Part shown: piece after piece, positions 36,430 through 45,419 of the stretch
How the letters are laid out: every line of letters starts with the position of its first letter
Numbering within the stretch: the stretch's first letter is position 1
Assembly (NCBI RefSeq): GCF_031326225.1
Contig: NZ_CP133720.1
Span: 2,170,001-2,234,000, forward strand
Source: Undibacterium cyanobacteriorum
GTDB taxonomy: Bacteria; Pseudomonadota; Gammaproteobacteria; Burkholderiales; Burkholderiaceae_D
Direction: 5' to 3'
Length of the DNA: 64,000 nucleotides
Made by a program: the position numbers and the translations under genes
The notes under the pieces: model-generated
Told to the model about the DNA's origin: nothing
Seen by the model: the letters and a program-made list of their open reading frames with translations, nothing else
The model's database searches: none

Positions 36430-38787
36430 ATGAAATTAAAATTTGAGAATTTGACGTTGCCAGCCTATCCTCGCCACCTCTTTGCACTTGCTGCTCTTGC
36501 CCTGTGTTCTAGTCATGCCGCTGCGATCGAACCGTTCGTAGTGAAGGATATTCGCGTGGAAGGTTTACAGCGTACTGAAGCTGGGACGGTCTTTAGCTAT
36601 TTGCCAGTGCGCGTAGGTGAAACCTTTGATGATGCGAAGAGTACGGCCACCATCAAAGCTTTGTACGCAACAGGGTTCTTCAAAGATGTTCAAATTGAAG
36701 TTGAAGACGGCGTTTTGATTGTCTTGTTGGATGAGCGCCCAACTATTTCGACAGTCGATTTTGTTGGTACTAAAGAATTTGAAAAAGACGCATTGATCAA
36801 GGCTTTGAAAGATATTGGTGTTGGTGAAACACGTATTTTTGACAAGGCTACTGTTGATCGTGCGGAGCAGGAATTGAAGAAACAATACCTGTCCAAAGGT
36901 CTGTACGGGATGACCATCAACACCACGATCACCCCGATTGAACGCAATCGCGTGAATGTGACGTTCAATGTTGAAGAGGGTGATATCGCGCGCATTGGTG
37001 CGATTAATATCATTGGCAATAAGTCTTTTTCCGACGCAGAGTTGAAAGATGTTTTGACTCTCAGTACCACCACCTGGTTCAGTTGGTATAGCAAAGCAGA
37101 TCAATATTCGAAACAAAAGCTCTCTGGCGATTTGGAATCGATCCGTTCTTTCTACCAAAATCGCGGCTATTTGGAAATGCAAATCGCCTCGACTCAGATC
37201 TCTATTACACCGGACAAGAAGCAGATCTACATCACAATCAATATTGATGAAGGTCCAAAATATACAGTCTCTGACGTGCGCATTGAAGGCGATACCTTCG
37301 GGCGTGAAGAAGAGTTAGCTTCTTTGATCACGCTCAAGAAGGGCGAGTTGTTTAACGCTGCGAAAATGACGGACAGTACCAAACGCATTACTGAGCGTCT
37401 TGGTAACTTTGGATACGCATTTGCGAATGTGAACGCGAACCCTATGTCTGATCCTGAAAAGAAAGAAGTTGCATTTACTTTCTTCGTCGATCCAGGGAAG
37501 CGCGTGTATGTTCGCCGCATCAATTTGGCTGGTAATACGCGTACTCGTGACGAAGTCATCCGTCGTGAATTCCGTCAGTTTGAAAGTTCTTGGTACGACG
37601 GTCAGAAAATTAAAACATCACGCGATCGCGTTGAGTTCCTAGGCTTCTTCAAGGAAGTAACGGTCGATACGCCTGAAGTGCCAACCAGCACTGATCAGGT
37701 CGACGTTAACTTGACAGTGACTGAACGCCCAACCGGTAACATTATGATTGGTGCGGGCTATTCGAGTGCGGAACGTGTCACGATCACTGGCTCGATTCAA
37801 CAAACTAATGCATTTGGTAGTGGTGATACTGTCGGTATCGACATCAATACCAGTCACTATAACCGTACCATCGCCTTGTCTCACGTTGATCCGTACGTGA
37901 CCGACGATGGTATCAGTCGCGGTATTGATCTGTATGTGCGTACCTCTTTGCCTCCAATTGGGGCGATTGGTTACTATCGTATTCAGTCGGATGGCGGCAG
38001 TATTCGTTACGGTATTCCGTTCTCTGAGTTTGACACCGTCTTTTTTGGTGTCGGCTTAGAACGTTCCAAGATTGATACGTACTATGGTCAAAGCCCGTAT
38101 CGCTATTTGAAATATGTGGCCGATTACGGTGGCAAAGATGTCGTCAAAGATCCTGCGGATCCATTCTGGGGCGTGGGTACAGCATCGAACAACTCCTATC
38201 CGCTCACGATGGCGTGGCAGCGAGATAGTCGCGATAATGTTTTAACACCATCGATTGGACGGTACCAGCGTTTTAACTTGGAAATTTCACCGATTGGTAA
38301 CTTCAAATACTATCGTGCGATCTATAAACACGAGTATTACAAACCAATCTATCGTTCTATGATCGTTGCGGCTAACGGCGAAATTGACTACGGACACGGT
38401 ATGGGTGGCAAGGCTTATCCTTTGTTTAAGAACTTCTACGCCGGTGGTATTGGCTCTGTACGTGGTTTTGAACCGGGTTCCTTGGGTACGAAAGATCCTA
38501 ACGGAGATACTTTGGGTGGTTCCACACGTGTCTTCGGTAACTTAGAGTTGCAAGTTCCATTCCCAGGTGCGGACAAGTCTTTGCGTTGGTTTGCTTTCCT
38601 TGATGCTGGTAACGTTTTTGATGAAGGCCAGAAAGTGCGTGTTCAGGATATGCGCGCTTCCGTTGGTATGGGTATTAGCTGGATTTCGCCAATGGGACCA
38701 TTGAAGTTGAGTTTTGGTAAGCCTCTAAATGCTAAGCCGACTGATCGTCGCCAAGGCTTCCAGTTTACAATGGGTACGGGTTTCTAA
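36430..38787 (+). CDS. bamA: outer-membrane protein assembly factor BamA
   Basis: The essential beta-barrel that inserts outer-membrane proteins as core of the Bam complex. The 785 residues have a signal peptide ending in CSSHAAA (about residue 32), five POTRA domains (about 33-435, the first beginning FVVKDIRVEGLQRTE), and a 16-strand barrel. GSVRGFEPGSLG contains the conserved VRGF of loop 6. The protein ends in Phe (TMGTGF), the outer-membrane sorting signal. It lies between rseP and skp as in most proteobacteria. Confidence 0.98.
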   Translation: MKLKFENLTLPAYPRHLFALAALALCSSHAAAIEPFVVKDIRVEGLQRTEAGTVFSYLPVRVGETFDDAKSTATIKALYATGFFKDVQIEVEDGVLIVLLDERPTISTVDFVGTKEFEKDALIKALKDIGVGETRIFDKATVDRAEQELKKQYLSKGLYGMTINTTITPIERNRVNVTFNVEEGDIARIGAINIIGNKSFSDAELKDVLTLSTTTWFSWYSKADQYSKQKLSGDLESIRSFYQNRGYLEMQIASTQISITPDKKQIYITINIDEGPKYTVSDVRIEGDTFGREEELASLITLKKGELFNAAKMTDSTKRITERLGNFGYAFANVNANPMSDPEKKEVAFTFFVDPGKRVYVRRINLAGNTRTRDEVIRREFRQFESSWYDGQKIKTSRDRVEFLGFFKEVTVDTPEVPTSTDQVDVNLTVTERPTGNIMIGAGYSSAERVTITGSIQQTNAFGSGDTVGIDINTSHYNRTIALSHVDPYVTDDGISRGIDLYVRTSLPPIGAIGYYRIQSDGGSIRYGIPFSEFDTVFFGVGLERSKIDTYYGQSPYRYLKYVADYGGKDVVKDPADPFWGVGTASNNSYPLTMAWQRDSRDNVLTPSIGRYQRFNLEISPIGNFKYYRAIYKHEYYKPIYRSMIVAANGEIDYGHGMGGKAYPLFKNFYAGGIGSVRGFEPGSLGTKDPNGDTLGGSTRVFGNLELQVPFPGADKSLRWFAFLDAGNVFDEGQKVRVQDMRASVGMGISWISPMGPLKLSFGKPLNAKPTDRRQGFQFTMGTGF

Positions 38788-38871
38788 GCGCGTTGGGGCT
38801 TCGATTTGCAGCAATTTACGATTACAATACGAATCAACGGGTTATCGGTATTCAGTGATTTGGAGATTAAT

Positions 38872-39390
38872 TTGAGCCAAACTTTTTACATAGCGCGACG
38901 ACTGCATTATTTCTATTTTTTGGTCTTGAGCTTGATGTGCGCCTCAATGGCACAAGCGCAAGACATTCGTGTTGCGTTCTTTGATGGGCAAAGGGTCTTA
39001 AACGAGTCTTTGCCAGCAAAAGTGGCAACTGCGAAGATTAAGCAAGAGTTCTCGAAACGTGAAAAAGATTTAGACGAGTTAAATGAGCAATTGCGTGCGG
39101 CGGTGCGTAAGTTTGAAAAAGAAGCACCAACGATGAATGAGTTGGATAGAACTCGTCGTCAACGTGAAATCAGCGAAATGGATCAAGATTTCAATCGTAA
39201 GCAACGCATTTTTAGTGAAGATCTCGGACAACGTAAGCAAGAAGAAATCAATATTCTGGCGGAGCGCGCACAAAAAGTTGTGCGTCAAATTGCCGAAGCT
39301 GAAAAAATCGATTTAGTGGTGCAAGACGCTGTGTTTTTTAACCCGCGCATCGACATTACAGATAAAGTCTTAAAGGCATTAGCCAAATAA
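38872..39390 (+). CDS. skp: periplasmic chaperone Skp (OmpH)
   Basis: Holds unfolded outer-membrane proteins on their way to BamA. I choose the TTG at 38872: GGAG lies six bases upstream, and the product then begins with a normal signal peptide ending SMCASMAQA after 29 residues. The longest frame begins 22 codons earlier, also at TTG, and would put a charged extension before the signal. The mature part (about 143 residues) begins QDIRVAFFDGQRVLNES and is mostly charged coiled coil (about 55-135), the tentacles of the Skp trimer. lpxD starts 11 bases after the stop. Confidence 0.93.
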   Translation: MSQTFYIARRLHYFYFLVLSLMCASMAQAQDIRVAFFDGQRVLNESLPAKVATAKIKQEFSKREKDLDELNEQLRAAVRKFEKEAPTMNELDRTRRQREISEMDQDFNRKQRIFSEDLGQRKQEEINILAERAQKVVRQIAEAEKIDLVVQDAVFFNPRIDITDKVLKALAK

Positions 39391-39401
39391 AACCAAATAA
39401 A

Positions 39402-40475
39402 ATGACATCCACAGCAATTCGACTAGGGGAAGTGGTCGAGCGGTTTGGTGGTCAATTGTTGGGGGATTCCAATGTAGAGGTGATCGGTATCGCACCTCTC
39501 AGTGATGCCAGCGAAAACCACATTACTTTCCTTTCTAATCCGAAGTTTCGTTCTCAAGCGACTGCCAGCAAAGCGGTCGCTTTGATTTTGTCTGAGGCTG
39601 ATCATCAAGCGATTGGTGAGACCTATGCTGGCGTCAGGATTATCAGCGCCAATCCTTACGTGTATTTTGCTAAATTAGCCCAGTATTTTTACGCCCTGAA
39701 TGCCGATCGAGATCTCCCTGGAATTCATCCCAGTGCTTGGGTGAGCCCAGATGCCAGCGTCGCCGCGACTGCCGTGATCGGAGCACAAGCTTCGATCGAA
39801 GCCGGAGCAATCATCGGTGAACATGTTGTGATTGGCGCAGGTGTTTCCGTTGGTAAGCGTGTCACGATTGGCGATCAAACACGCATCCATGCGAATGTCA
39901 GTATTTATCATGATTGCGTCATTGGTGATCGTTGTGTGATTCACGCTGGAGCAGTGATTGGTGCTGATGGCTTCGGTTTCGCCAATGAAAAAGGAAAGTG
40001 GCTCAAGATTCCACAAACGGGTCGTGTCGTGATCGGCAACGATGTCGAAATTGGAGCGAATACGACGATTGACCGCGGCGCTTTGGCCGACACCATCATT
40101 GAGAATGGTGTCATTCTCGATAACCAAATTCAAATTGGTCATAACTGCCATATCGGCGAAAACACCGCGATGGCGGGCTGTGTTGGCGTTGCTGGTAGTG
40201 CCAAGATCGGCAAGAACTGTACCTTCGGTGGTGCAGCGATGGTGTTGGGACATTTGACGATCGCCGATAACGTGCATATCTCCTCGGGAAGTATGGTATC
40301 GCGCTCGATTTTGGAACCGGGTCAATACACGGGTTTCTATCCTTTGGCAAAGAATGCCGATTGGGAAAAGACAGCAGTCATTGTGCGTAATCTTGGCTCG
40401 ATGCGCGACAAGTTGAAGCAGCTTGAAAAATTGGTTAAAGAGCAGGGCGGTACTGAATTGCCTTCGATAGAGTAA
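39402..40475 (+). CDS. lpxD: UDP-3-O-acylglucosamine N-acyltransferase
   Basis: Adds the N-linked hydroxyacyl chain in lipid A synthesis. The 357 residues have an N-terminal uridine-binding domain (about 1-105, with NHITFLSNPKFRSQ), then left-handed beta-helix hexapeptide repeats (SVAATAVIGAQASIEAGAII and onward). The segment IGHNCHIGENTAMAGCVG holds the likely catalytic His. A C-terminal helix ends the protein. It follows skp by 11 bases and belongs to the lpxD-fabZ-lpxA-lpxB block. Confidence 0.97.
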   Translation: MTSTAIRLGEVVERFGGQLLGDSNVEVIGIAPLSDASENHITFLSNPKFRSQATASKAVALILSEADHQAIGETYAGVRIISANPYVYFAKLAQYFYALNADRDLPGIHPSAWVSPDASVAATAVIGAQASIEAGAIIGEHVVIGAGVSVGKRVTIGDQTRIHANVSIYHDCVIGDRCVIHAGAVIGADGFGFANEKGKWLKIPQTGRVVIGNDVEIGANTTIDRGALADTIIENGVILDNQIQIGHNCHIGENTAMAGCVGVAGSAKIGKNCTFGGAAMVLGHLTIADNVHISSGSMVSRSILEPGQYTGFYPLAKNADWEKTAVIVRNLGSMRDKLKQLEKLVKEQGGTELPSIE

Positions 40476-40552
40476 GCTGGGCTGGCTGCGACCTCAAAAA
40501 GTATTAACTTCAAAAAGAATTATTTATTCATCGATAAAAAGTAGAGAAACAT

Positions 40553-41059
40553 ATGGAAACCATCAACAAGAGTTTGGATATCAACCAAATTAAACAATAC
40601 CTGCCACATCGTTATCCAATGTTGTTGGTTGATCGCGTCTTAACTTGGGAAAGTGGTAAGACCATTACCGCAATTAAGAACGTGACTGCAAACGAAGAAT
40701 TCTTCAACGGTCACTTTCCAAACAAGCCAGTGATGCCAGGTGTTTTGATGGTGGAGGCGATGGCACAAACCGCAGCGATTTTGTCTTTCTTGACCATGGG
40801 CCAGAAACCCGACGAAAACACTATCGTGTATTTCGCAGGTATCGATGCCGTTCGTTTCAAGCGCCCAGTAGGTCCTGGCGATCAATTGAAAATGGAAGTT
40901 GAAATCTTGCGTATTGCTCGCGGTATTTGGAAGTACAAAGCAATTGCAACGGTGGATGGACAACTCGCTGTCGAAGCTGAATTGATGTGCACATTGCGTA
41001 CCACCAACGACGAAGCAAAGTCAGCTGTAGCTGCTAGTGAAACGCCTGCAGGAGCGTAA
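40553..41059 (+). CDS. fabZ: 3-hydroxyacyl-ACP dehydratase FabZ
   Basis: Removes water from 3-hydroxyacyl-ACP in fatty-acid elongation, and competes with the lipid A enzymes for the hydroxymyristoyl intermediate. The 168 residues contain HRYPMLLVDRVL and the hot-dog active-site stretch NGHFPNKPVMPGVLMVEAMA, with catalytic His 54 and Glu 68. A 17-residue tail rich in Ala and Ser follows the standard domain. lpxA starts one base after the stop. Confidence 0.98.
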   Translation: METINKSLDINQIKQYLPHRYPMLLVDRVLTWESGKTITAIKNVTANEEFFNGHFPNKPVMPGVLMVEAMAQTAAILSFLTMGQKPDENTIVYFAGIDAVRFKRPVGPGDQLKMEVEILRIARGIWKYKAIATVDGQLAVEAELMCTLRTTNDEAKSAVAASETPAGA

Positions 41060-41060
41060 T

Positions 41061-41849
41061 ATGAGCATTCATTCCACCGCAATTGTTGATCCAAAAGCCC
41101 AGCTCGATTCCAGTGTTGAAGTCGGTGCTTATTCGATTATTGGACCAAACGTTCGTATCGACTCCGGCACGAAGATTGGTCCACATGTGGTGATTGAAGG
41201 TCATACGACGATTGGCAAAGATAATCAGTTCTTCCAATTTTCATCGATTGGGGCGGCGCCGCAGGATAAGAAATACGCAGGCGAACCAACCTTACTGGAA
41301 ATTGGTGATCGTAATGTCGTGCGTGAGTTCTGTACCTTCAATCTTGGAACGGTACAAGATGGCGGCATTACACGTATTGGTAGCGATAACTGGATCATGG
41401 CCTATGTGCACATCGCGCACGATTGCCACGTCGGCAACCGCACTATTTTTGCGAACAACGCAGCCTTGGCGGGACATGTGCATATTGGTGATTGGGTGAT
41501 TTTAGGTGGTTTCTCCAACGTCCATCAGTTCTGCAAAATTGGCGCGCACGCGATGGTCGGTATGTCGACCAGCTTGACGCAAGACGTGCCGCCATTTGTA
41601 ATTTTGAATGGTAATCCTGCGGCTGCGCACGGTATCAATATTGAAGGTTTGAAACGCCGTGGCTTCTCACGTGAGCAAATCTCCGCGATTCGCCAAGCCT
41701 ACAAAACGCTCTACAAGTCAGGCTTGACTTTGGATGAGGCGAAGCAGGCGCTCGATCAAGAAATCGCTGAGGCACCAGAAGATATTGCGCAGCACATTCA
41801 ATTGATGCGCAGTTTCTTAGATACTTCGACACGCGGTATCGTACGGTAA
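41061..41849 (+). CDS. lpxA: UDP-N-acetylglucosamine O-acyltransferase
   Basis: Catalyses the first step of lipid A synthesis. The 262 residues begin MSIHSTAIVDPKAQLDSSV and consist of left-handed beta-helix repeats to about residue 190, then a helical C-terminal domain. VHIAHDCHVGNR contains the expected catalytic His. The ATG at 41061 is chosen because it matches the family N-terminus, has GCAGGAG upstream and leaves a one-base gap to fabZ; the longer frame runs into fabZ. Translation is likely coupled to fabZ and to lpxB four bases downstream. Confidence 0.98.
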   Translation: MSIHSTAIVDPKAQLDSSVEVGAYSIIGPNVRIDSGTKIGPHVVIEGHTTIGKDNQFFQFSSIGAAPQDKKYAGEPTLLEIGDRNVVREFCTFNLGTVQDGGITRIGSDNWIMAYVHIAHDCHVGNRTIFANNAALAGHVHIGDWVILGGFSNVHQFCKIGAHAMVGMSTSLTQDVPPFVILNGNPAAAHGINIEGLKRRGFSREQISAIRQAYKTLYKSGLTLDEAKQALDQEIAEAPEDIAQHIQLMRSFLDTSTRGIVR

Positions 41850-41853
41850 TTGA

Positions 41854-43017
41854 ATGTCCGAGGCTAAGGTGACGCGACCTATCGTATCCATGGTGGCGGG
41901 GGAAACCTCGGGAGATATGCTGGCGGCGCGACTCCTCTCAGGCCTGCGCCCCCAATTGCCGCAATCATTGATGCATGGCATTGGTGGTCCTCGCATGATG
42001 GAGCATGGCTTCGTTAGCGATTTTCCGATGGAAAAATTATCGGTGCGAGGCCTGTTCGAAGTTCTGCTGCATTATCGTGAGATCTCGGGGATTCGCAAAA
42101 AGCTCATGCAGCAATTGCTCGTTGAGCGACCTGAGGTGTTTATCGGTGTCGACGCGCCCGATTTTAATCTCGATCTCGAAATTCAATTAAAGCAGGCAGG
42201 CATTCCAACCATGCATTACATCAGCCCGTCGATTTGGGCGTGGCGTGGTGGTCGCATCAAAAAGATCGCAGAAGCAGTGTCGCATATGCTGTTGATCTTC
42301 CCATTTGAGGAAGAGATTTACCGCCAAGCAGGTATTCCTGCGACCTATGTGGGACACCCTTTAGCACAAGTCATTCCACTGGAACCGGATGTGGCAGCGG
42401 CCCGTGAAGAGCTAGGGCTTGAGCCTGATGCTCGTGTTTTGACCGTGATGCCGGGCAGCCGCATGTCGGAACTGAAGTACAACACGGAAGCCTTCATTCA
42501 AACCGCAAAACTCTTGCTCAAGCGCGATCCGCATCTGCAGATCCTGGTGCCGATGGCGGGTGCTAAGCAAAGAGCGTATTACATTGAGCTCGTGTTACGC
42601 GCTGAATTAGAAGATGTGCCGGTCTTGCTGATGGATGGAAAGTCACACACCGCGATCGCCGCAGCGGATGCGGTGTTGGTTGCTTCCGGTACCGCTTCTT
42701 TAGAAGTCGCTTTGTTCAAGAAACCGATGGTGATCGCCTACAAGATGATGGCCGCCTCTTGGCACGTCTTGAAGCACATGGGGTATCAACCTTGGGTAGG
42801 CTTGCCGAATATTATGGCGGAAGAGTTTGTGGTGCCTGAGTTTTTGCAGCATGCAGCAAGCCCAGAGGCCATGGCAGATGCCTTATGGAAGCAGTTGACG
42901 GATGACAGTTTACGCACCCGTTTGCAGACGCGCTTTACCGACATGCACCATAGTCTTTTGCGTGACACGGCGCAGTTAGCTGCCGATGCTGTGATGCGCG
43001 TCATTGATAACAAATAA
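41854..43017 (+). CDS. lpxB: lipid A disaccharide synthase
   Basis: Joins UDP-diacylglucosamine and lipid X into the tetraacyl disaccharide of lipid A; a peripheral inner-membrane glycosyltransferase (GT19). The 387 residues show the N-terminal MVAGETSGDMLAARLL, VFIGVDAPDFNLDLE, YISPSIWAWRGGRIKKI, FPFEEEIYRQAGIPATYVGHP and a C-terminal donor-binding ASGTASLEVALFKKPMV. It starts four bases after lpxA and closes the lipid A block. The rnhB gene that often follows lpxB is not here. Confidence 0.98.
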   Translation: MSEAKVTRPIVSMVAGETSGDMLAARLLSGLRPQLPQSLMHGIGGPRMMEHGFVSDFPMEKLSVRGLFEVLLHYREISGIRKKLMQQLLVERPEVFIGVDAPDFNLDLEIQLKQAGIPTMHYISPSIWAWRGGRIKKIAEAVSHMLLIFPFEEEIYRQAGIPATYVGHPLAQVIPLEPDVAAAREELGLEPDARVLTVMPGSRMSELKYNTEAFIQTAKLLLKRDPHLQILVPMAGAKQRAYYIELVLRAELEDVPVLLMDGKSHTAIAAADAVLVASGTASLEVALFKKPMVIAYKMMAASWHVLKHMGYQPWVGLPNIMAEEFVVPEFLQHAASPEAMADALWKQLTDDSLRTRLQTRFTDMHHSLLRDTAQLAADAVMRVIDNK

Positions 43018-43188
43018 GTGCGTCGCCTTGACTAGCATGATGTGCCGATTCGTCTGTTGCGTCGAATGAAGTATGGTTGATCTCTCGTTGCTTAAAGCAT
43101 TACTCGTACTGGACTAGCAGCGAAGCGATCTATTACAAGACTCAATTCAAGACGCTTTTCAATTCAGATTTCAATTTTTTGTCTTTAT

Positions 43189-43983
43189 ATGTACATCGAT
43201 TCACATTGCCATATCAACTTCCCAGAACTCGCAGCGCAAATGCCAGCCTTGCTTCAGCGCATGCAAGACAATGGCGTCACTCACGCTTTATGTGTCTCGG
43301 TAGATCTGCCAGACTTTCCGCAAGTACTAGCTTTGGCTGAACAACATCCGCATATCTATGCCTCGGTGGGAGTCCATCCCGATTACGAAAATACCGAAGA
43401 CCCTAGCGCTGAACGTTTGGTTGAACTGGCGCAGCATCCAAAGATTATTGCGATTGGTGAAACTGGACTCGATTACTACCGTTTGAAGGGGGATTTGGAG
43501 TGGCAGCGCGAACGCTTCCGCCAACATATCCGTGCTTCGCGTCTGTCGCGCAAACCTCTCATTATTCATACCCGAGCCGCTGCTGAAGATACGATTCGTA
43601 TCATGCGTGAAGAGGGGGCAGGTACCGATCAAGGTGGTGTTGCGGGTGTCATGCATTGCTTTACGGAGTCCTTGGAAGTGGCGCAAGCGGCGGTCGACAT
43701 GGGCTTTTACATTTCCTTTTCTGGAATCTTGACTTTCAAGAGCGCGAAGGACTTGCAGGCGGTGGCAAAAGCATTACCGATCGAACGCATTCTGATCGAA
43801 ACCGATTCGCCTTACCTCGCGCCAGCACCGCATCGTGGCAAAATGAATGAACCAGCCTTTGTGCGACACGTTGGTGAGTTCTTGGCGGACTTGAAGCAAC
43901 TACCTTTGAAGCAAGTGCAAGAGGTGACGACACAGAATTTCTTCGATTTGTTTCAGTTTGCCAAGCCATCCAGCACAAATTGA
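43189..43983 (+). CDS. TatD-family metal-dependent DNase
   Basis: A hydrolase with the amidohydrolase TIM-barrel fold, 264 residues. Metal-binding residues are visible in MYIDSHCHINFP (His 6, His 8), IGETGLDYYR with Glu, PLIIHTRAA with His, HCFTES and ETDSPYLAP with the final Asp. TatD-family proteins are 3'-5' exonucleases or DNA-repair hydrolases; which paralogue (TatD, YcfH or YjjV) is not certain, though the sequence looks YcfH-like. It lies 171 bases after lpxB and 13 bases before the ankyrin gene, probably sharing a transcript with the latter. Confidence 0.93.
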   Translation: MYIDSHCHINFPELAAQMPALLQRMQDNGVTHALCVSVDLPDFPQVLALAEQHPHIYASVGVHPDYENTEDPSAERLVELAQHPKIIAIGETGLDYYRLKGDLEWQRERFRQHIRASRLSRKPLIIHTRAAAEDTIRIMREEGAGTDQGGVAGVMHCFTESLEVAQAAVDMGFYISFSGILTFKSAKDLQAVAKALPIERILIETDSPYLAPAPHRGKMNEPAFVRHVGEFLADLKQLPLKQVQEVTTQNFFDLFQFAKPSSTN

Positions 43984-43996
43984 ATTCAGGTGGATC

Positions 43997-44752
43997 ATGA
44001 TTGCCCTCACGAATGATCAATTTCAGCATCAGCATCGCTGGTGTTTCACAAACTCTCAGCTTTTGAAACTGGCGATGATTTTGTGTGTGGCGGTCTCGGT
44101 CATCCTAATCAATTTGATGATGAGTGTTGCTTCGGAAGCCCAAACGCTGCAAGTACTTACGCCAGAACAAAAACAAAAAGACCGGTTTCTGAAGGCGGCG
44201 CGATTTGATGATGTCAAAACCATTCGGGAATTATTAGGGCAAGGAGTCGATGCAAACACAGCCGAAGCTGGCCGCGGCGAAACTGCATTGATGTTAGCGG
44301 TCAGGGAAGATTCCTATCGTGTCTTTGAATACTTGATTACGTATCCTCAAATCCAGTTAGATCAACGCGCGTCGAACGGTGATACTGCGCTGATGTTGGC
44401 CGCCTACCTCGGTAAAGTTGACTGGGTGGCTGAATTGATCAATGCGGGTGCCCAGGTGAATCAAACGGGGTGGACTGCGTTGCATTATGCTGCAGCAATT
44501 GGTGATGAACAAATCATCGCTGTATTACTCGAATACCACGCCTATATTGATGCCGAATCACCCAATAAAACGACGCCGTTGATGATGGCATCACGCAAAG
44601 GTGATTTGCCCGCGGTGCGCCTATTGGTCGAAGAGGGCGCCGACCTATCATTAAAAAACATGGTAGGAATGACGGCGTTAGATTTCGCAAACGATGCAGG
44701 AATGCGCGCAGTCGCTCAATATCTAGAACAAAAGCGCGCGGAGAAAAAGTAG
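43997..44752 (+). CDS. exported ankyrin-repeat protein
   Basis: The product has 251 residues. I start at the ATG at 43997, which has CAGGTGG just upstream, not at the longer frame that overlaps tatD. Residues about 24-46 are hydrophobic and work as a signal peptide or anchor (ILCVAVSVILINLMMSVASEAQ). About five ankyrin repeats follow (GETALMLAVREDSYRVFEYL, GDTALMLAAYLGK, GWTALHYAAAIGDEQ, TTPLMMASRKGDLPAVRLL, GMTALDFANDAGMRAVAQYL). Ankyrin stacks bind other proteins; the partner is unknown. Because of the leader it should act in the periplasm. Exported ankyrin proteins of this kind are common in betaproteobacteria. Confidence 0.85.
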   Translation: MIALTNDQFQHQHRWCFTNSQLLKLAMILCVAVSVILINLMMSVASEAQTLQVLTPEQKQKDRFLKAARFDDVKTIRELLGQGVDANTAEAGRGETALMLAVREDSYRVFEYLITYPQIQLDQRASNGDTALMLAAYLGKVDWVAELINAGAQVNQTGWTALHYAAAIGDEQIIAVLLEYHAYIDAESPNKTTPLMMASRKGDLPAVRLLVEEGADLSLKNMVGMTALDFANDAGMRAVAQYLEQKRAEKK

Positions 44753-44834
44753 CCTCATCGCTGTAACATTGTATGCTCCCGCATGCTAGCGTTGCCTACA
44801 GTGCTTTGTGATATTTTAACTGGGAGGATGGACA

Positions 44835-45404
44835 ATGAAGTCTAAGAACCGCCAGATACTTAGTGCGCTGTACTCTTCTGATCTTGTGCTGTGTTCTTTA
44901 TATTCGCTACTAATCGCATCACTGTTGTTGTTGCTATCCGCATGTACGACGCCGGACTTGGCTTCTCCAACACCTCAAAAAGAGAAAATCGAACCGACTA
45001 AAAGCACGATTAAGCCTTTGGAACAGACTAAGAGTGATGTGGTCAAGCCATCGAAGGCGGCTAATCTAACGGCTTACCAGCGTGAAATTGCTATTCACTT
45101 GTCACAAAAAAATCCTGACAAAATCTACGTTAGTAATCCTCAAGCCCTATTGCGCTCCGTCGTAGTCATCAAGTTTTCTATTGATGCCAGCGGTAAGTTA
45201 CTGAGCCGCGATATGTTGCGAAGTAATAAGGATAAAGAAACGGAAGGCACCGCGATGCAAAGTCTCAGCAGGGCACAAGCTTTTCCAGCGCCTCCGGCGA
45301 GCTTGCTGCTACAAGGGAAGGTAGAGCTGATCGAAACCTGGCTATTCAATACCGATGGTCGTTTTCAATTGCGCACCATCGCCTTGCCGCAACTAGGTGA
45401 ATAG
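44835..45404 (+). CDS. lipoprotein with a TonB C-terminal-like domain
   Basis: A 189-residue lipoprotein. An N-terminal hydrophobic stretch (about 20-36) ends in the lipobox LLSAC, so Cys 37 should be acylated. A low-complexity Pro/Lys/Thr linker follows to about residue 75. The rest resembles the C-terminal domain of TonB-family proteins: a YQREIAIHLSQKNP helix, RSVVVIKFSIDASGKLLSRD, then AMQSLSRAQAFPAPP and a final strand. Real TonB uses a transmembrane anchor and works with ExbBD; a lipidated form must have another task. GGGAGGA precedes the ATG. It is 82 bases after the ankyrin gene and convergent with the next gene. Confidence 0.75.
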   Translation: MKSKNRQILSALYSSDLVLCSLYSLLIASLLLLLSACTTPDLASPTPQKEKIEPTKSTIKPLEQTKSDVVKPSKAANLTAYQREIAIHLSQKNPDKIYVSNPQALLRSVVVIKFSIDASGKLLSRDMLRSNKDKETEGTAMQSLSRAQAFPAPPASLLLQGKVELIETWLFNTDGRFQLRTIALPQLGE

Positions 45405-45419
45405 CTCTTGCTTGGTGTA

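Noticed and set aside
39675..40325. 216-residue reading frame opposite lpxD
   Set aside because: Reversed hexapeptide repeats of lpxD produce a repetitive Asn/Thr/His-rich frame; lpxD itself is certain.
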